A DNA stretch of 64,000 nt, from NCBI RefSeq assembly GCF_000156235.1, contig NZ_DS996813.1, forward strand, positions 124,001-188,000, written 5' to 3'. The translations under genes and the position numbers were made by a program. The notes under the pieces were generated by a model that did no database searches, was not told the origin of the DNA, and worked only from the letters and a program-made list of their open reading frames with translations. Positions within the stretch are counted from its first letter, which is position 1. Each line of letters opens with the position of its first letter. Positions 46,099-55,346 of the stretch are shown one piece after another. The stretch comes from Pseudovibrio sp000156235. Lineage in GTDB: Bacteria; Pseudomonadota; Alphaproteobacteria; Rhizobiales; Stappiaceae.

Positions 46099-46674
46099 TT
46101 ATTTACAAAATTTTAATGAGTTCGGCGTCCAGCGGCCATAGCCTGAAGCGACGATGTTCTTGATAACACGGCAAACATAGCGCTTTTGTGCGGGATTGTT
46201 GTTGGGCCCTGCATGGTATCTGGCGACTGCCATTGTCCAGCTTTTTTCACGCTGCTTCAGCTCGGAAAGGAACCTTGCTGCGTACCCCACATTCTGGGTG
46301 GGATCCAGCATTGCCTTGAGATCCTGAAACTTATCGAGGTGATAATAAATATTGATCTGCATGCAGCCAACATCAATCAGCTTTACGCCACGATTGCGGG
46401 ATCTCTTGATTGCTGCAAGCGCTTCAGTTGCACTATCGGCAAAATAGGCTTTCCCCGCGATGTTTAGGGCATAAGGATGCAGGGAATTTTTGCGGCCAGT
46501 CTCAGTCAGACCAACCGCATACAGGATGCCAAGCGGCACATCATATTTTTGTGCCGCGTGTTGCATTTGACGTTCGCAGAGCCGAATGGCAGTTTTCTTT
46601 CCGCTTGCATGAGCAGAAACTGCCAGAAGGCTACAGATAGATGCCGCTGCGAAGATCTTGAGTGTTCGCTTCAT
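46099..46674 (-). CDS. lytic transglycosylase (SLT domain) of the flagellar cluster
   Basis: 191 residues from ATG 46674, which begins a signal peptide (MKRTLKIFAAASICSLLAVSAHA); longer frames upstream lie inside fliK. The SLT fold is recognisable with the catalytic Glu in VGLTETGRKN, then DVGCMQINIYYH and VARYHAGPNN. It probably opens peptidoglycan for the rod, the job done by the FlgJ C-terminus elsewhere. It overlaps the fliK 3' end by 44 bp. Confidence 0.85.
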   Translation of the reverse strand: MKRTLKIFAAASICSLLAVSAHASGKKTAIRLCERQMQHAAQKYDVPLGILYAVGLTETGRKNSLHPYALNIAGKAYFADSATEALAAIKRSRNRGVKLIDVGCMQINIYYHLDKFQDLKAMLDPTQNVGYAARFLSELKQREKSWTMAVARYHAGPNNNPAQKRYVCRVIKNIVASGYGRWTPNSLKFCK

Positions 46675-47986
46675 TCTGCCCTGTTCCAGCAAACTCTGCC
46701 TGAGGTTGCTCATCCCAGTTTTGCTGAGAACCGCCCTCACCTGCTTCACTGTCACTGTTGTTGCCACGACCAAAACGCTCCTGGTTTTGACCTGGCTGAC
46801 GCATCTGATCAGACATCTCGTCTTTGAAGTTGACGGTGATGTTCTGAGTCTCAGTGCGATATCCAGCATCCTGAAGCACACGTGCCAAAGCCTGACGATC
46901 CCCTTTCAACATATCAGCAGCTTCCTGAGTGCTGGTGATAAGGGAAATTTCCAGCTCGCCACCGCGCATCTGAATATTCGCGCGGACTACACCGAGATTA
47001 TCCGGGCGCAGTTGGATTTCGAGCGCCTTCATTGGCTTTGCAGCCTGTGCCTCAGCTGTTTGTGCCAGGACTTCCTGAGCCGCTTTGGCCGCTGATGTAG
47101 CAACTGGAAGCTGCTTCGTCAGCACACTTGCAACCTGATGTGCTGGACGCCCCATATCAGCTGGTGGCAGATGCGTCTCAACACTCACAACTTTGACTTC
47201 ACCACCTGCAGCCTTACCAGCGCTCTGGTTCGCAGAGGCCTCAGGCTGAGCCGCTCCCTGCTTCAGAAGGAAATCAGCAGGTGTTTGCTTGTTGCCGACT
47301 GTGAGGCCATCATTCTTTGGCAAGTTGATCGCACCACTGCTGTCCAGCTTTGCAGATTGTATGCCTGACTTGATATCACTGTTAGCCGTCGCACCCTGTT
47401 TAACAGCCTCAATGTCTGACTTAGATGCAGACGTTTGAACATTACCATTTAAAGCTTTTTGATCACGCGTCCCCAGTGCATTCAACACCTGTGCCATCGC
47501 ACTTGTTTTGTCTGCAGAGGCCGAACCTGAGGCATTCACAAGACCTGTGACCGCACTCATCTGCAGGCCGGCTTTTTGCTCAGCGGTCATGATTGCATTG
47601 GCCACAAGCTGTTTAGCTACCAACTCTTCAGTCGGATCCGGCAGATTTTCTCCACTTACGCCAGCGTCTTTCGCTCCATCCGGCATCTGAGCGACATTCT
47701 CACCAGCTGTGTTCGAACTTGCCTTCTTGATCAGCTCCTTCAACGCATCAGAGGCTTCGGTCTCTTCAGAACCAGTTGAAGCGTTTTTCTCGTCAGCGGC
47801 GCTTGCTTTCCGGTCATCAGCAGGATTGCGGCGTTCAGGAACTTTCCGGTCATCACGAACCTTATCGATGACCTTATCAAAACGATCCTTGCCGTTATCA
47901 TTATCGTTGCGGGCCGCATCCTTGCGCGCTTCTGCTGCGTCTTTCACAGGTGCACTACGATCAATGTTTGGAAGAGTGGTATTCAT
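46631..47986 (-). CDS. fliK: flagellar hook-length control protein FliK
   Basis: 451 residues from ATG 47986, which overlaps the motC stop as TGATG. A long polar, Ala/Asp/Lys-rich ruler region is followed by the Flg_hook domain (ALEIQLRPDNLGVVRANIQMRGGELEISL). A Gln-rich tail follows. FliK measures hook length and switches export specificity at FlhB. Confidence 0.9.
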   Translation of the reverse strand: MNTTLPNIDRSAPVKDAAEARKDAARNDNDNGKDRFDKVIDKVRDDRKVPERRNPADDRKASAADEKNASTGSEETEASDALKELIKKASSNTAGENVAQMPDGAKDAGVSGENLPDPTEELVAKQLVANAIMTAEQKAGLQMSAVTGLVNASGSASADKTSAMAQVLNALGTRDQKALNGNVQTSASKSDIEAVKQGATANSDIKSGIQSAKLDSSGAINLPKNDGLTVGNKQTPADFLLKQGAAQPEASANQSAGKAAGGEVKVVSVETHLPPADMGRPAHQVASVLTKQLPVATSAAKAAQEVLAQTAEAQAAKPMKALEIQLRPDNLGVVRANIQMRGGELEISLITSTQEAADMLKGDRQALARVLQDAGYRTETQNITVNFKDEMSDQMRQPGQNQERFGRGNNSDSEAGEGGSQQNWDEQPQAEFAGTGQNEANTQDLRSGIYL

Positions 47987-49224
47987 CAAAACTCGGCCTC
48001 TTTCAGTGCCTCATCGGCATCATTCAGTGCATCTTCGAACGGATTCAGAACGTCGACATTGTGAAGCTTGCTCTTCAGCCCAACTTTGGGGACATAAGGA
48101 ACATATTCGGAAGCATCCGGCGTTTCTGGCTGCGGCCACTCCCGAATGGTGTTTGCCATTGCAATAGCGCTGATCTGAAGCAGTTGATTTTCGGGACTTA
48201 GATCTGTCGATTTCACATCAACCAAACCTGTGATCGCCTCTTCCCAATCTTCACCAGACGCTTTTGCCGCAGATAGATAGAGTTTGGCTTCATTAATCTG
48301 CTCAGCGTTCTCGGAACCGTGCTCCAGAAAGGCTTCACTACCTTTGACCGCAAATGCAGTGTTGCCGCTGACCAAGGCCGCTTTTGCCAAACGAAGCAGG
48401 AGAATGTTCTGGGACTCGGCATCAAATTCTGAGACCAATTGAAAAACGCGGTCCCATTCATCTTCTTTCTTCAGGTACTCAGATCCACTGATCACATCGG
48501 CGACAGTATCGCGAAACTCAGATGCGAATACGGAGGTGCTGTACTGGAAGAGATAACGGCGAGACAGGCGCTCGAACTTTTGGGTATCTCCAAGCTCTGC
48601 AACCATAGGCGCTTGCCTGCGAAGCGCACTTTCTTCAACCAGTGTTCCTGGCATCATGAGGCGCGCGAGATCGAAATAGCGCTGCGCTCCAGCGGGATCG
48701 GTGTTTGAGATCAGAATTGCTTGTGCAAGTGCTACCTGCCCGGCAACCGCAACCGGAAGCGTGAGCGGGTCGACCTTCAGCAGCAGGTTCAGCGCCATCT
48801 GGCGGTTGCCCTGCGAGTAGGCCATCGCGCCTGCAAACAGATTTGGATCTGCATTAAACACAACGCCCTGAACTGCAAGCTCCTGAAAGACAGATCCAGA
48901 ACCACCACTGAGCATGAATGAGATTGCAGCGCGGGAGTTCTTCTCCTGTTTCCACAACTCGCGATCCAACCTAAGGAAACGACGACCGATGACGATAAGC
49001 GATGGCTGCAGGAGGTTGTACGCCTCAAGGTTACCCTTGATGATCTCATCCTGAAGGATCTGCAGTTCCAAAACCATCAGATCTGGGTCAGCCGTTGAAA
49101 TCATCTGTGCTGATACAGGCTGCGGTGCCATTGCGAGAGGACCGGCAGCCACAAGCAGGCCAGCAGAGAGCAAAGCTGATTTCAGAAGAGAAGTACCAGT
49201 ACGTCTTGCAGTTCTCGCTGGCAT
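47986..49224 (-). CDS. motC: periplasmic motility protein MotC
   Basis: 412 residues with a signal peptide (LLKSALLSAGLLVAAGPLAMA) and a wholly soluble, helical repeat-rich body, matching rhizobial MotC (DPDLMVLELQILQDEIIKGN..). In Sinorhizobium MotC binds the periplasmic part of MotB. Start and stop both overlap neighbours by one base (motB, fliK). Confidence 0.9.
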   Translation of the reverse strand: MPARTARRTGTSLLKSALLSAGLLVAAGPLAMAPQPVSAQMISTADPDLMVLELQILQDEIIKGNLEAYNLLQPSLIVIGRRFLRLDRELWKQEKNSRAAISFMLSGGSGSVFQELAVQGVVFNADPNLFAGAMAYSQGNRQMALNLLLKVDPLTLPVAVAGQVALAQAILISNTDPAGAQRYFDLARLMMPGTLVEESALRRQAPMVAELGDTQKFERLSRRYLFQYSTSVFASEFRDTVADVISGSEYLKKEDEWDRVFQLVSEFDAESQNILLLRLAKAALVSGNTAFAVKGSEAFLEHGSENAEQINEAKLYLSAAKASGEDWEEAITGLVDVKSTDLSPENQLLQISAIAMANTIREWPQPETPDASEYVPYVPKVGLKSKLHNVDVLNPFEDALNDADEALKEAEF

Positions 49225-50945
49225 CAGGCCTGCCCTTTCATCAGCATAATTTCAATGCGACGGTTTTGCGGTGCGTATGGCTCTTCAACATCCTTCAAAC
49301 GGCGATCAGCGTATCCTTCAATGCCAACTATACGATTTTCATCCAGCCCACCACGGACAAGCATGAAGTAGGCCATGTGAGCACGAGCTGTTGACAAGCG
49401 CCAGTTATCATTACGCTTGGACTTGAATGGACGTGCATCTGTGTGACCGCGAATGACGATCTCACCGTTCTCTTCTTCCAGAACCTTGGCGATCTTTTCC
49501 ATTGCCTTCACAACATCCGGATGCGGCTCTGAAGATCCAACTGCGAACATTCCGAAGTCGTCATTGTCCATAATACGGATCAGTACGCCATCACGGGAAT
49601 GCGTGAACTCAATGCTTGCGCCAGTTTTAAGGCCATCCAGTGCAGCCCCGACGGAGTTTGCGATAGAGACGAGCTGTTTATCACCTTCGTCGTCTTCATC
49701 ATCACCAGACTCCGCTCCCTGAGCTGCTTCAGTTGGTTTGGCTGCAGGGACCATTGGGAGAGTTTCAGGATCTGTCTGAGCAACTTCTATTGGTTCGGAT
49801 ACAGGCTCTGCCGGAGTTGGTTCTGCCTCGACAATCTCAATTTTCAGCGCTTCTTCGGTTTCTTCAACCAGCTCTGGAACGTCTTTTTCATCAACCTTCG
49901 CCGCAGCTTCACCTTTTTTCACCTCAGCAAAAACAAGGCGTGTCATCACGGCATCTTCACCTGCTTCATCAGCCTGGGTTTGAGCCAGTTGCTTCAGGAT
50001 TTCTCCCTCGGCCAACTTCTCACCTTCGCCGTCAGGTGCATCACCAATCACAATAACAGAGCTCTCAGCTGATGCTTCACCCGCGACTGCCGGCAGAACT
50101 TTTCCGCCACGCGCCAATTCTGAAGCTTCCTCAAGAACTTTAATCTGTTCAGCTGTCAGCTCATTCGAAGCGATACCCTCTTCCTTCTCATGAAGGATGG
50201 GAATTTGCGCGAGCAGCGGAGCATTACCTGGCAGCTCATCTTCCTGCCAACCTGAAGGATCGAACGGATCCCGGAAACTGGTGCCATCAGCAAGGCCCTG
50301 ACCATCAGGATCGCGGTTAGGAAGTGCAAAGAGAACTGGTGTCTTCGCCATCTTCAAAGCACCAATACCGCCAGTGCCTGGAGAACCATCAGTCTCTACA
50401 GTTGCTTCCGCTTCAGCAGCAAGTGCTGCGAGAATAGCATATGGATTATCGAAGAGCTGCGCTTCGGTGTAGCGGGCATCACGCTCATAATCACGATTGG
50501 ACACGCTGGTGGCTTTTACACCACCGTCTTCCGCATTGGCGCCAGCGAACGTGGAGTTCTCACCTGTGTCCCGGTCTGAGATTGGTTCTGCTTTATCAGC
50601 TCCACCGCCGGAAGTCGGACCTTGTTTTTCAGTGCCACCAGCACCAATTGGCTTGCCGTTGTCGACACCCTCGTCACTATCAGTGGGAGATGGCGTTTCT
50701 TCCGGATCACGAATGCCTTTTGGGCTCGCGGTTGAATCAACCAGCTTGATCGGATTGAAGTAGCTTGCAATACCGCGCTGAGAGGCCTCGTCGGATGCAT
50801 TGACCAACCACATGAGAAGAAAGAAGGCCATCATTGCTGTTGCAAAATCAGCGTATGCAATCTTCCAAACACCTGATTTAGGTGTGGTGATCATGTCGCT
50901 GTTACGCCTGCGAACGATAATCAGTTCTTGTGGTTCCAACGCCAT
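49224..50945 (-). CDS. motB: motor stator protein MotB with an extended periplasmic linker
   Basis: 573 residues, much longer than the roughly 300 of enterobacterial MotB. The single helix carries the proton-path Asp33 (YADFATAMMAFFLLMWLV). A roughly 350-residue acidic, Pro/Glu-rich linker follows, then an OmpA-type peptidoglycan-binding domain (IRGHTDARPFKSKRNDNWRLSTARA). GGGAGAG lies upstream of the ATG. motC follows directly, which fits MotB-MotC pairing. Confidence 0.94.
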   Translation of the reverse strand: MALEPQELIIVRRRNSDMITTPKSGVWKIAYADFATAMMAFFLLMWLVNASDEASQRGIASYFNPIKLVDSTASPKGIRDPEETPSPTDSDEGVDNGKPIGAGGTEKQGPTSGGGADKAEPISDRDTGENSTFAGANAEDGGVKATSVSNRDYERDARYTEAQLFDNPYAILAALAAEAEATVETDGSPGTGGIGALKMAKTPVLFALPNRDPDGQGLADGTSFRDPFDPSGWQEDELPGNAPLLAQIPILHEKEEGIASNELTAEQIKVLEEASELARGGKVLPAVAGEASAESSVIVIGDAPDGEGEKLAEGEILKQLAQTQADEAGEDAVMTRLVFAEVKKGEAAAKVDEKDVPELVEETEEALKIEIVEAEPTPAEPVSEPIEVAQTDPETLPMVPAAKPTEAAQGAESGDDEDDEGDKQLVSIANSVGAALDGLKTGASIEFTHSRDGVLIRIMDNDDFGMFAVGSSEPHPDVVKAMEKIAKVLEEENGEIVIRGHTDARPFKSKRNDNWRLSTARAHMAYFMLVRGGLDENRIVGIEGYADRRLKDVEEPYAPQNRRIEIMLMKGQA

Positions 50946-50950
50946 GGCTA

Positions 50951-51583
50951 CTACTCTCCCAGCGTATTACGAAGCTCCTCGCACCATTCCGTCAAACCGG
51001 TTGAAAGGGTCATATCTGACACCTTCACCTCAAGATCAGTGCTGGAGTTTTCAGAAAATTTAATGGTGTTTGAAAGTTCACCAGTCTTCTTATTGAACAA
51101 ATCAAAAAGGTGTTCCGGCCCTGACACATTGATCAGAATATCCGGGGTCTCAGAAAGCTGCCGACGCAAAACCTGCACCAGGGATGCCACTGCACGACTA
51201 CGTGCACTCTCTTCGATAAAAGGCACAAGAATTTCAGAGACAGTTTTTGAAAGACGATCTTCAATTTCTACAAGGGATTCCTGAAAAGCCAGTTTAAGCT
51301 TCTCACCCTCCCCTTCCTTAAAAGCCGTTTCGCGTGCAGCAAGCTCGACTTCCAGATCTTCTTTCATTTTCTTGATGCGCTCTTCGGCGCCAGATTTTGC
51401 AGCCTCTTCGCCTTCAGAAAATCCGTTTTCGTAGGCTTCGAATACGCGATTGACCCAGTCACCACCTTCTCCGTAACCCTTGGGCAACATGGAGATAACT
51501 TCCTGCATATCCTGCAGGTCTTTAGTGGTAACGCCCGTATCCGTGGTAAAATCAGCTAGGAAGTCATTGATGCCGCGCGTCAT
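50951..51583 (-). CDS. fliH: FliH-like flagellar assembly protein
   Basis: 210 residues. A Glu/Lys-rich coiled coil (EEAAKSGAEERIKKMKEDLEVELAA) is followed by a FliH/HrpE-type C-terminal domain (LSKTVSEILVPFIEESARSRAV). It overlaps the fliF stop by 4 bp. FliH holds the FliI ATPase. The match rests on architecture and gene order. Confidence 0.75.
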   Translation of the reverse strand: MTRGINDFLADFTTDTGVTTKDLQDMQEVISMLPKGYGEGGDWVNRVFEAYENGFSEGEEAAKSGAEERIKKMKEDLEVELAARETAFKEGEGEKLKLAFQESLVEIEDRLSKTVSEILVPFIEESARSRAVASLVQVLRRQLSETPDILINVSGPEHLFDLFNKKTGELSNTIKFSENSSTDLEVKVSDMTLSTGLTEWCEELRNTLGE

Positions 51584-53268
51584 ACGGCACGCTCCTGATC
51601 ATACATCCACTGCTTCAGAATGATTGCTGCCTGCATGTCATCCATTTCAACAGCACGTTCCAGCTTGCGGAGATTATCGCGGTTCACGACAGTGGCATCC
51701 ACACCTTCACCACTCAGACCGTCTCCATTTGAGTAGTCTGGCAGCTGGCCATCCTCACCTTCGATTTCACCATCACGAACAGCAGCACTGTTGGAGTTTG
51801 CACCAACCGGCAAGCCTTCCTCGACGACCTCTGTTTTCGGGATAAGGAAAGCAACAGCAGGACGCAGGCCAAACCAGATGATCATCAGCGTCACAATAAG
51901 GATGGCGCCGGCATTCACGACGGAGCCCATGTTGCGCATCAGCACATCTTGCCAGGTACGCTCTGGAATAGCCGCCAGCTGCTGACCGGCAAGAACGAAG
52001 TTTACGGCAGAAACGGAAACCTTATCGCCACGTGCTGTATCAACACCAGCTGCTGTCGCGATGATCTCTTCGATCTCTTCAACCTTAGCTGTCAGATCAG
52101 CAGCTTCACCTTCAACAACCGCATCACCCTTCTGGCCTTCAACGCGACGAGACATTTCCTCAACAAGGCGATCACGATTAACAAGAACCGCAATACTCAT
52201 GCGCTCGATGCGATAGTCATCAAAAATGGTTTCGACGGTACGAGAAGAAATCTCGTAGTTGGTCAACTCTTCGCGGCGCTCATTCTCCTCAGAAGATCGC
52301 TCACCAGACTGAGAAGACACAGCCTCTTCAGGCAAATTCTGCTCTACAGTTGTTGGATTTTCGAGGCTCGCATTTTGTGAAGTTGCATTTTCGCGCACAA
52401 CGCGGAAGGACCGCTCAACACGAGTCTCCGGATCATAGGAAGTCTCAGAAACGCGCTGATTGTCAGTGTTCACGGATGCAGAAACGCTGACTTCGAAGTT
52501 ATTGACACCAAGATAAGGTGCCAACGCCTGACGGATCGCATTTTCCTTGCGCGATGCGAGATTAGATTCCAGCATTGCTTTTCGGCCAGTTGACGCACTT
52601 TGAGCATCTTCACCTGCCGCAAGCAGCTGACCTTCAGTATCAAGAACCGTTACAGCCTCTGCTGTCAGACCTGGAACCGCTGCCGCAACCAGATAGCGAA
52701 TAGACTGCGCGATAGAATTGGTTTGAATACCTTCGGTACGAATAAGAACTGAAGCGGTCGGCTTCTGATTTTCACGGCGGAACGTCGCTTTCTCAGGAAG
52801 CACAAGGTGCACACGCGCAGCCTTTACGCCCTGCATACTTTGAACGGAGCGAGCCACTTCACCTTCGAGGGCGCGGATCTTCGTTACACTTTGCATGAAA
52901 GATGTCAGACCCAGGGAGCCCATCTCATCAAAGAGCTCATAACCTGCACCGGAACCGCGCGGCAGGCCTTTTTCTGCCAGCAACATACGAGCTCGGGCCG
53001 TTGCACCAACACCAACAGAAATAGCTGAGCCATCTGCACTTACATCAAATGGGATACCACTGGCCTGAAGCGCCATACCGATTTGAGTAACATCATCCCG
53101 CTCAAGGTTTGCGTAGAGCACTTCCTGCTCTGGACGGGACAAGAGATATGCTGCTGCGCCAATCGCAACAAACGTAAATAACCCAATAAATGCGAGCACC
53201 ATCAGGCGCTTTGCACCTAACTCTGCCAGATTACTATAGATTTTTTCGGCGTTTTCACGAGCTGCCAT
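51580..53268 (-). CDS. fliF: flagellar MS-ring protein FliF
   Basis: 562 residues from ATG 53268, which is preceded by AGAGGT; the frame is open to 53397 but the extra 43 residues are atypical. Two helices flank the ring-building region (LMVLAFIGLFTFVAIGAAAYLL and AGAILIVTLMIIWFGL). RBM motifs include VARSVQSMQGVKAARVHLVLPEKATFRRE. The FliG-binding C-terminus is present (MDDMQAAIILKQWM). Confidence 0.96.
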   Translation of the reverse strand: MAARENAEKIYSNLAELGAKRLMVLAFIGLFTFVAIGAAAYLLSRPEQEVLYANLERDDVTQIGMALQASGIPFDVSADGSAISVGVGATARARMLLAEKGLPRGSGAGYELFDEMGSLGLTSFMQSVTKIRALEGEVARSVQSMQGVKAARVHLVLPEKATFRRENQKPTASVLIRTEGIQTNSIAQSIRYLVAAAVPGLTAEAVTVLDTEGQLLAAGEDAQSASTGRKAMLESNLASRKENAIRQALAPYLGVNNFEVSVSASVNTDNQRVSETSYDPETRVERSFRVVRENATSQNASLENPTTVEQNLPEEAVSSQSGERSSEENERREELTNYEISSRTVETIFDDYRIERMSIAVLVNRDRLVEEMSRRVEGQKGDAVVEGEAADLTAKVEEIEEIIATAAGVDTARGDKVSVSAVNFVLAGQQLAAIPERTWQDVLMRNMGSVVNAGAILIVTLMIIWFGLRPAVAFLIPKTEVVEEGLPVGANSNSAAVRDGEIEGEDGQLPDYSNGDGLSGEGVDATVVNRDNLRKLERAVEMDDMQAAIILKQWMYDQERAV

Positions 53269-53403
53269 TGCGACCTCTGCAGGTGTATCAATGGCGCTAC
53301 CTTCGCTTTTCAACCTTGCGCGAACGTGATCAGGATTTACATTGATTAAAAATCCACGGTTTCTCAGCGACCTAAGGTGCTTTCGCTGAAAAACCAAAGC
53401 TGC

Positions 53404-53739
53404 TTAGAGATAGACACCAGCATTCGAAATGCGCTGAATGCTCGGCAGGCCATTCACCGACAGACCACAACTCTGTTGCTTAAGACGCTTACTCACACGA
53501 TCTGCTGTTACATTAATCGCAACAATGGTATTGGCGCCACAGTCAATCTGGCGCAATTGACCCTCCTGCTCAAAGAGAACATCCCGCGCAAGAGCAACAA
53601 CAGAACTCCAGAAACGCTCATTGCCACGCAGAGCAAATGTCAAACCTTCGAGCTTCTTTTCTGACGCAAGCTCAGAGAGATCCAGATGCTCGATTTCCTG
53701 CTCCCCTACTCCAGGGATATTCAACTGATTACTCAACAT
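53404..53739 (-). CDS. unknown protein upstream of fliF
   Basis: 111 residues, no signal peptide or helix. Segments visible are EQEIEHLDLSELASEKK, LRGNERFWSSVVALARDVL and IVAINVTADRVSKRLKQQ. Same strand as fliF with a 135-bp gap. The ribosome site is weak and the family unknown. A flagellar role is inferred only from position between flagellins and fliF. Confidence 0.5.
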   Translation of the reverse strand: MLSNQLNIPGVGEQEIEHLDLSELASEKKLEGLTFALRGNERFWSSVVALARDVLFEQEGQLRQIDCGANTIVAINVTADRVSKRLKQQSCGLSVNGLPSIQRISNAGVYL

Positions 53740-53875
53740 CCGGCACCGCTTAACTCAAATCTACCCAACACGAGATAAAGCTTAAGAAAGCTTATCTCAA
53801 ATACTGGTATATTTTGTCGAACTTGCGCTAACCTGACTTATTATAATTTTATCTAAATTTTTATCATAAATATAA

Positions 53876-53906
53876 ATAAAGGCCCCGGCGATTAACCGGG
53901 GCCTTA
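53876..53906 (-). terminator. intrinsic terminator after flagellin 1
   Basis: AAGGCCCCGG/CCGGGGCCTT (10 bp, 7-nt loop) followed by TTATTTATA on the minus strand. The hairpin recurs after all three flagellin genes. Confidence 0.9.
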
Positions 53907-53936
53907 AAGCTTCTAAGGTTCTCAGAGCTTTCCGAA

Positions 53937-55085
53937 TTAACGGAACAGGCTGAGGATGTTCTGGGAACCAGAGTTTGCAATAGACAGAGCCTGAATACCG
54001 AGCTGCTGCTGGGTCTGAAGAGCCTGCAGGCGAGTGGATTCAGCGTTCATGTCTGCATCCACGAGCTGACCGATACCACGATCAATAGCATCAGACAGGT
54101 TGCTTGCGAACTCTTTCTGCATGTCCACACGAGCTTTAGCAGAACCAAGTTCGGTAGCCGCATCAGTGATCGCAGAAAGCTGACCATCAACAACGTCGAT
54201 GTAAGCTGCAAGAATGCCGTTATCTACTGCATTGTTGCCAAGCGTGGATATGTCGAGTTCCAAGAATGACTTCGCACCGAGAGCAGTCAAGCGTGCTTGC
54301 ACTGCGGTCCGAACACCATCAGCATCACCGTCTGTGAAACCCAGCTTTGTGCCAGCAGTAGCAGCATCACCTTCTTCAGCACCCTCATAGGTATTCAGAA
54401 TAGCTGCACGAATAGCTTTTGCTTCAAAGCCTTCGTCAGTTGCACCCGCAAGGGTAATCGTGCTGACATCGCCTGTACCAGCAATTGTCGCACCAGTTAC
54501 TGCATCACCAGTCAAGTCACTGGTCAAAATACCTGTATTATCAGCCGCTGTTGCGCGTGTATCAACCAGTACGGTCGAACGTGTATCGACAACAATGTTC
54601 TCGATCTGAGTGTTACCAGCCGCATCACGTGTGAAGGAACCAGCGATCTCTTTGTTCAGAGCGTCAGTTTCCATGTTCTGCTGCAGCCAGTTCTCACCGG
54701 AGAAAGTTGCAGAAGACGCAATGGTTTCAAGCTGCTTCTGAAGCTGCTCAATATCAGCCTGGATCTTACCACGGTCAACTGTACCGTTGGTCGCTGCTGT
54801 CAGCTTATCTTTGATCTGGCTAACGATATCAACTGTCTGGTCCATTGCAGTAAATGCAACGTCAACAGTCGCAGCACCAAGACCCAGGGAGTCTTTTACA
54901 GCAGAAAGCGCCGAGTTATCAGACTTCATGGTTGTTGCGATAGACCAGTAAGCCGCATTGTCGGACGCATCAGCAACACGCATACCAGTAGAGATGCGAT
55001 TCTGAGTAGTTGCCATGCTGTCATTGATACCACGAAGGGTAGTCAATGCGACCATTGCGGAGGAGTTAGTCAAAAGAGAAGACAT
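53937..55085 (-). CDS. flagellin 1
   Basis: 382 residues from ATG 55085, shared with the two other copies (MSSLLTNSSAMVALTTLRGI). The N-terminal 180 residues and C-terminal 100 are nearly identical in all three genes, and the middle (D2/D3 region, roughly 195-285) differs. No signal peptide: exported by the flagellar type III system. It ends ..SGSQNILSLFR. It has the conserved leader described at 55086-55182. Confidence 0.96.
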   Translation of the reverse strand: MSSLLTNSSAMVALTTLRGINDSMATTQNRISTGMRVADASDNAAYWSIATTMKSDNSALSAVKDSLGLGAATVDVAFTAMDQTVDIVSQIKDKLTAATNGTVDRGKIQADIEQLQKQLETIASSATFSGENWLQQNMETDALNKEIAGSFTRDAAGNTQIENIVVDTRSTVLVDTRATAADNTGILTSDLTGDAVTGATIAGTGDVSTITLAGATDEGFEAKAIRAAILNTYEGAEEGDAATAGTKLGFTDGDADGVRTAVQARLTALGAKSFLELDISTLGNNAVDNGILAAYIDVVDGQLSAITDAATELGSAKARVDMQKEFASNLSDAIDRGIGQLVDADMNAESTRLQALQTQQQLGIQALSIANSGSQNILSLFR

Positions 55086-55182
55086 AATATTTGTCCCTTG
55101 ATAGAAGAATTGGGACATTCCGGGTCAATTGCCGGAGTTACAGAATTGCATCATGCACTTTGAAATTCAAAGCCTGTAACAG
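55086..55182 (-). promoter_or_regulatory. flagellin 1 mRNA leader with Shine-Dalgarno-masking hairpin
   Basis: TGTCCC (complement at 55112-55117) can pair with GGGACA at the ribosome site (55092-55097). CCGG/CCGG (55120-55123, 55132-55135) forms a second hairpin. GTTACAG/CTGTAAC (55137-55143, 55174-55180) encloses CTTTGA/TCAAAG. The same layout is found in front of flagellins 2 and 3. Confidence 0.65.
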
Positions 55183-55286
55183 AAAACAAACTTGCCCTGC
55201 CAAACTTGCGCCAAGCTGATCATAATTACATAAACACGCATCAGCTCACGATCGTGCAAGACTATAGTTAATGTATAAATAAACAC

Positions 55287-55316
55287 AAAAGGCCCCGGCG
55301 TTTAACCGGGACCTTA
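55287..55316 (-). terminator. intrinsic terminator after flagellin 2
   Basis: AAGGCCCCGG/CCGGGACCTT (one mismatch, 7-nt loop) followed by TTTTGTGTTT on the minus strand. Confidence 0.85.
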
Positions 55317-55346
55317 AAGCTTCTAAGGTTCTCAGAGCTTTCCGAA

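Noticed and set aside
54297..55163. Cys-rich 288-codon frame antisense to flagellin 1, with similar ones in copies 2 and 3
   Set aside because: Caused by the biased codon use of the flagellin genes; it recurs because the flagellins are duplicated.
55202..55219. Sigma-54 promoter (GG-N10-GC) for flagellin 1
   Set aside because: The match is not kept in the other two flagellin genes although the surrounding block is, so the sigma-54 reading is not supported.
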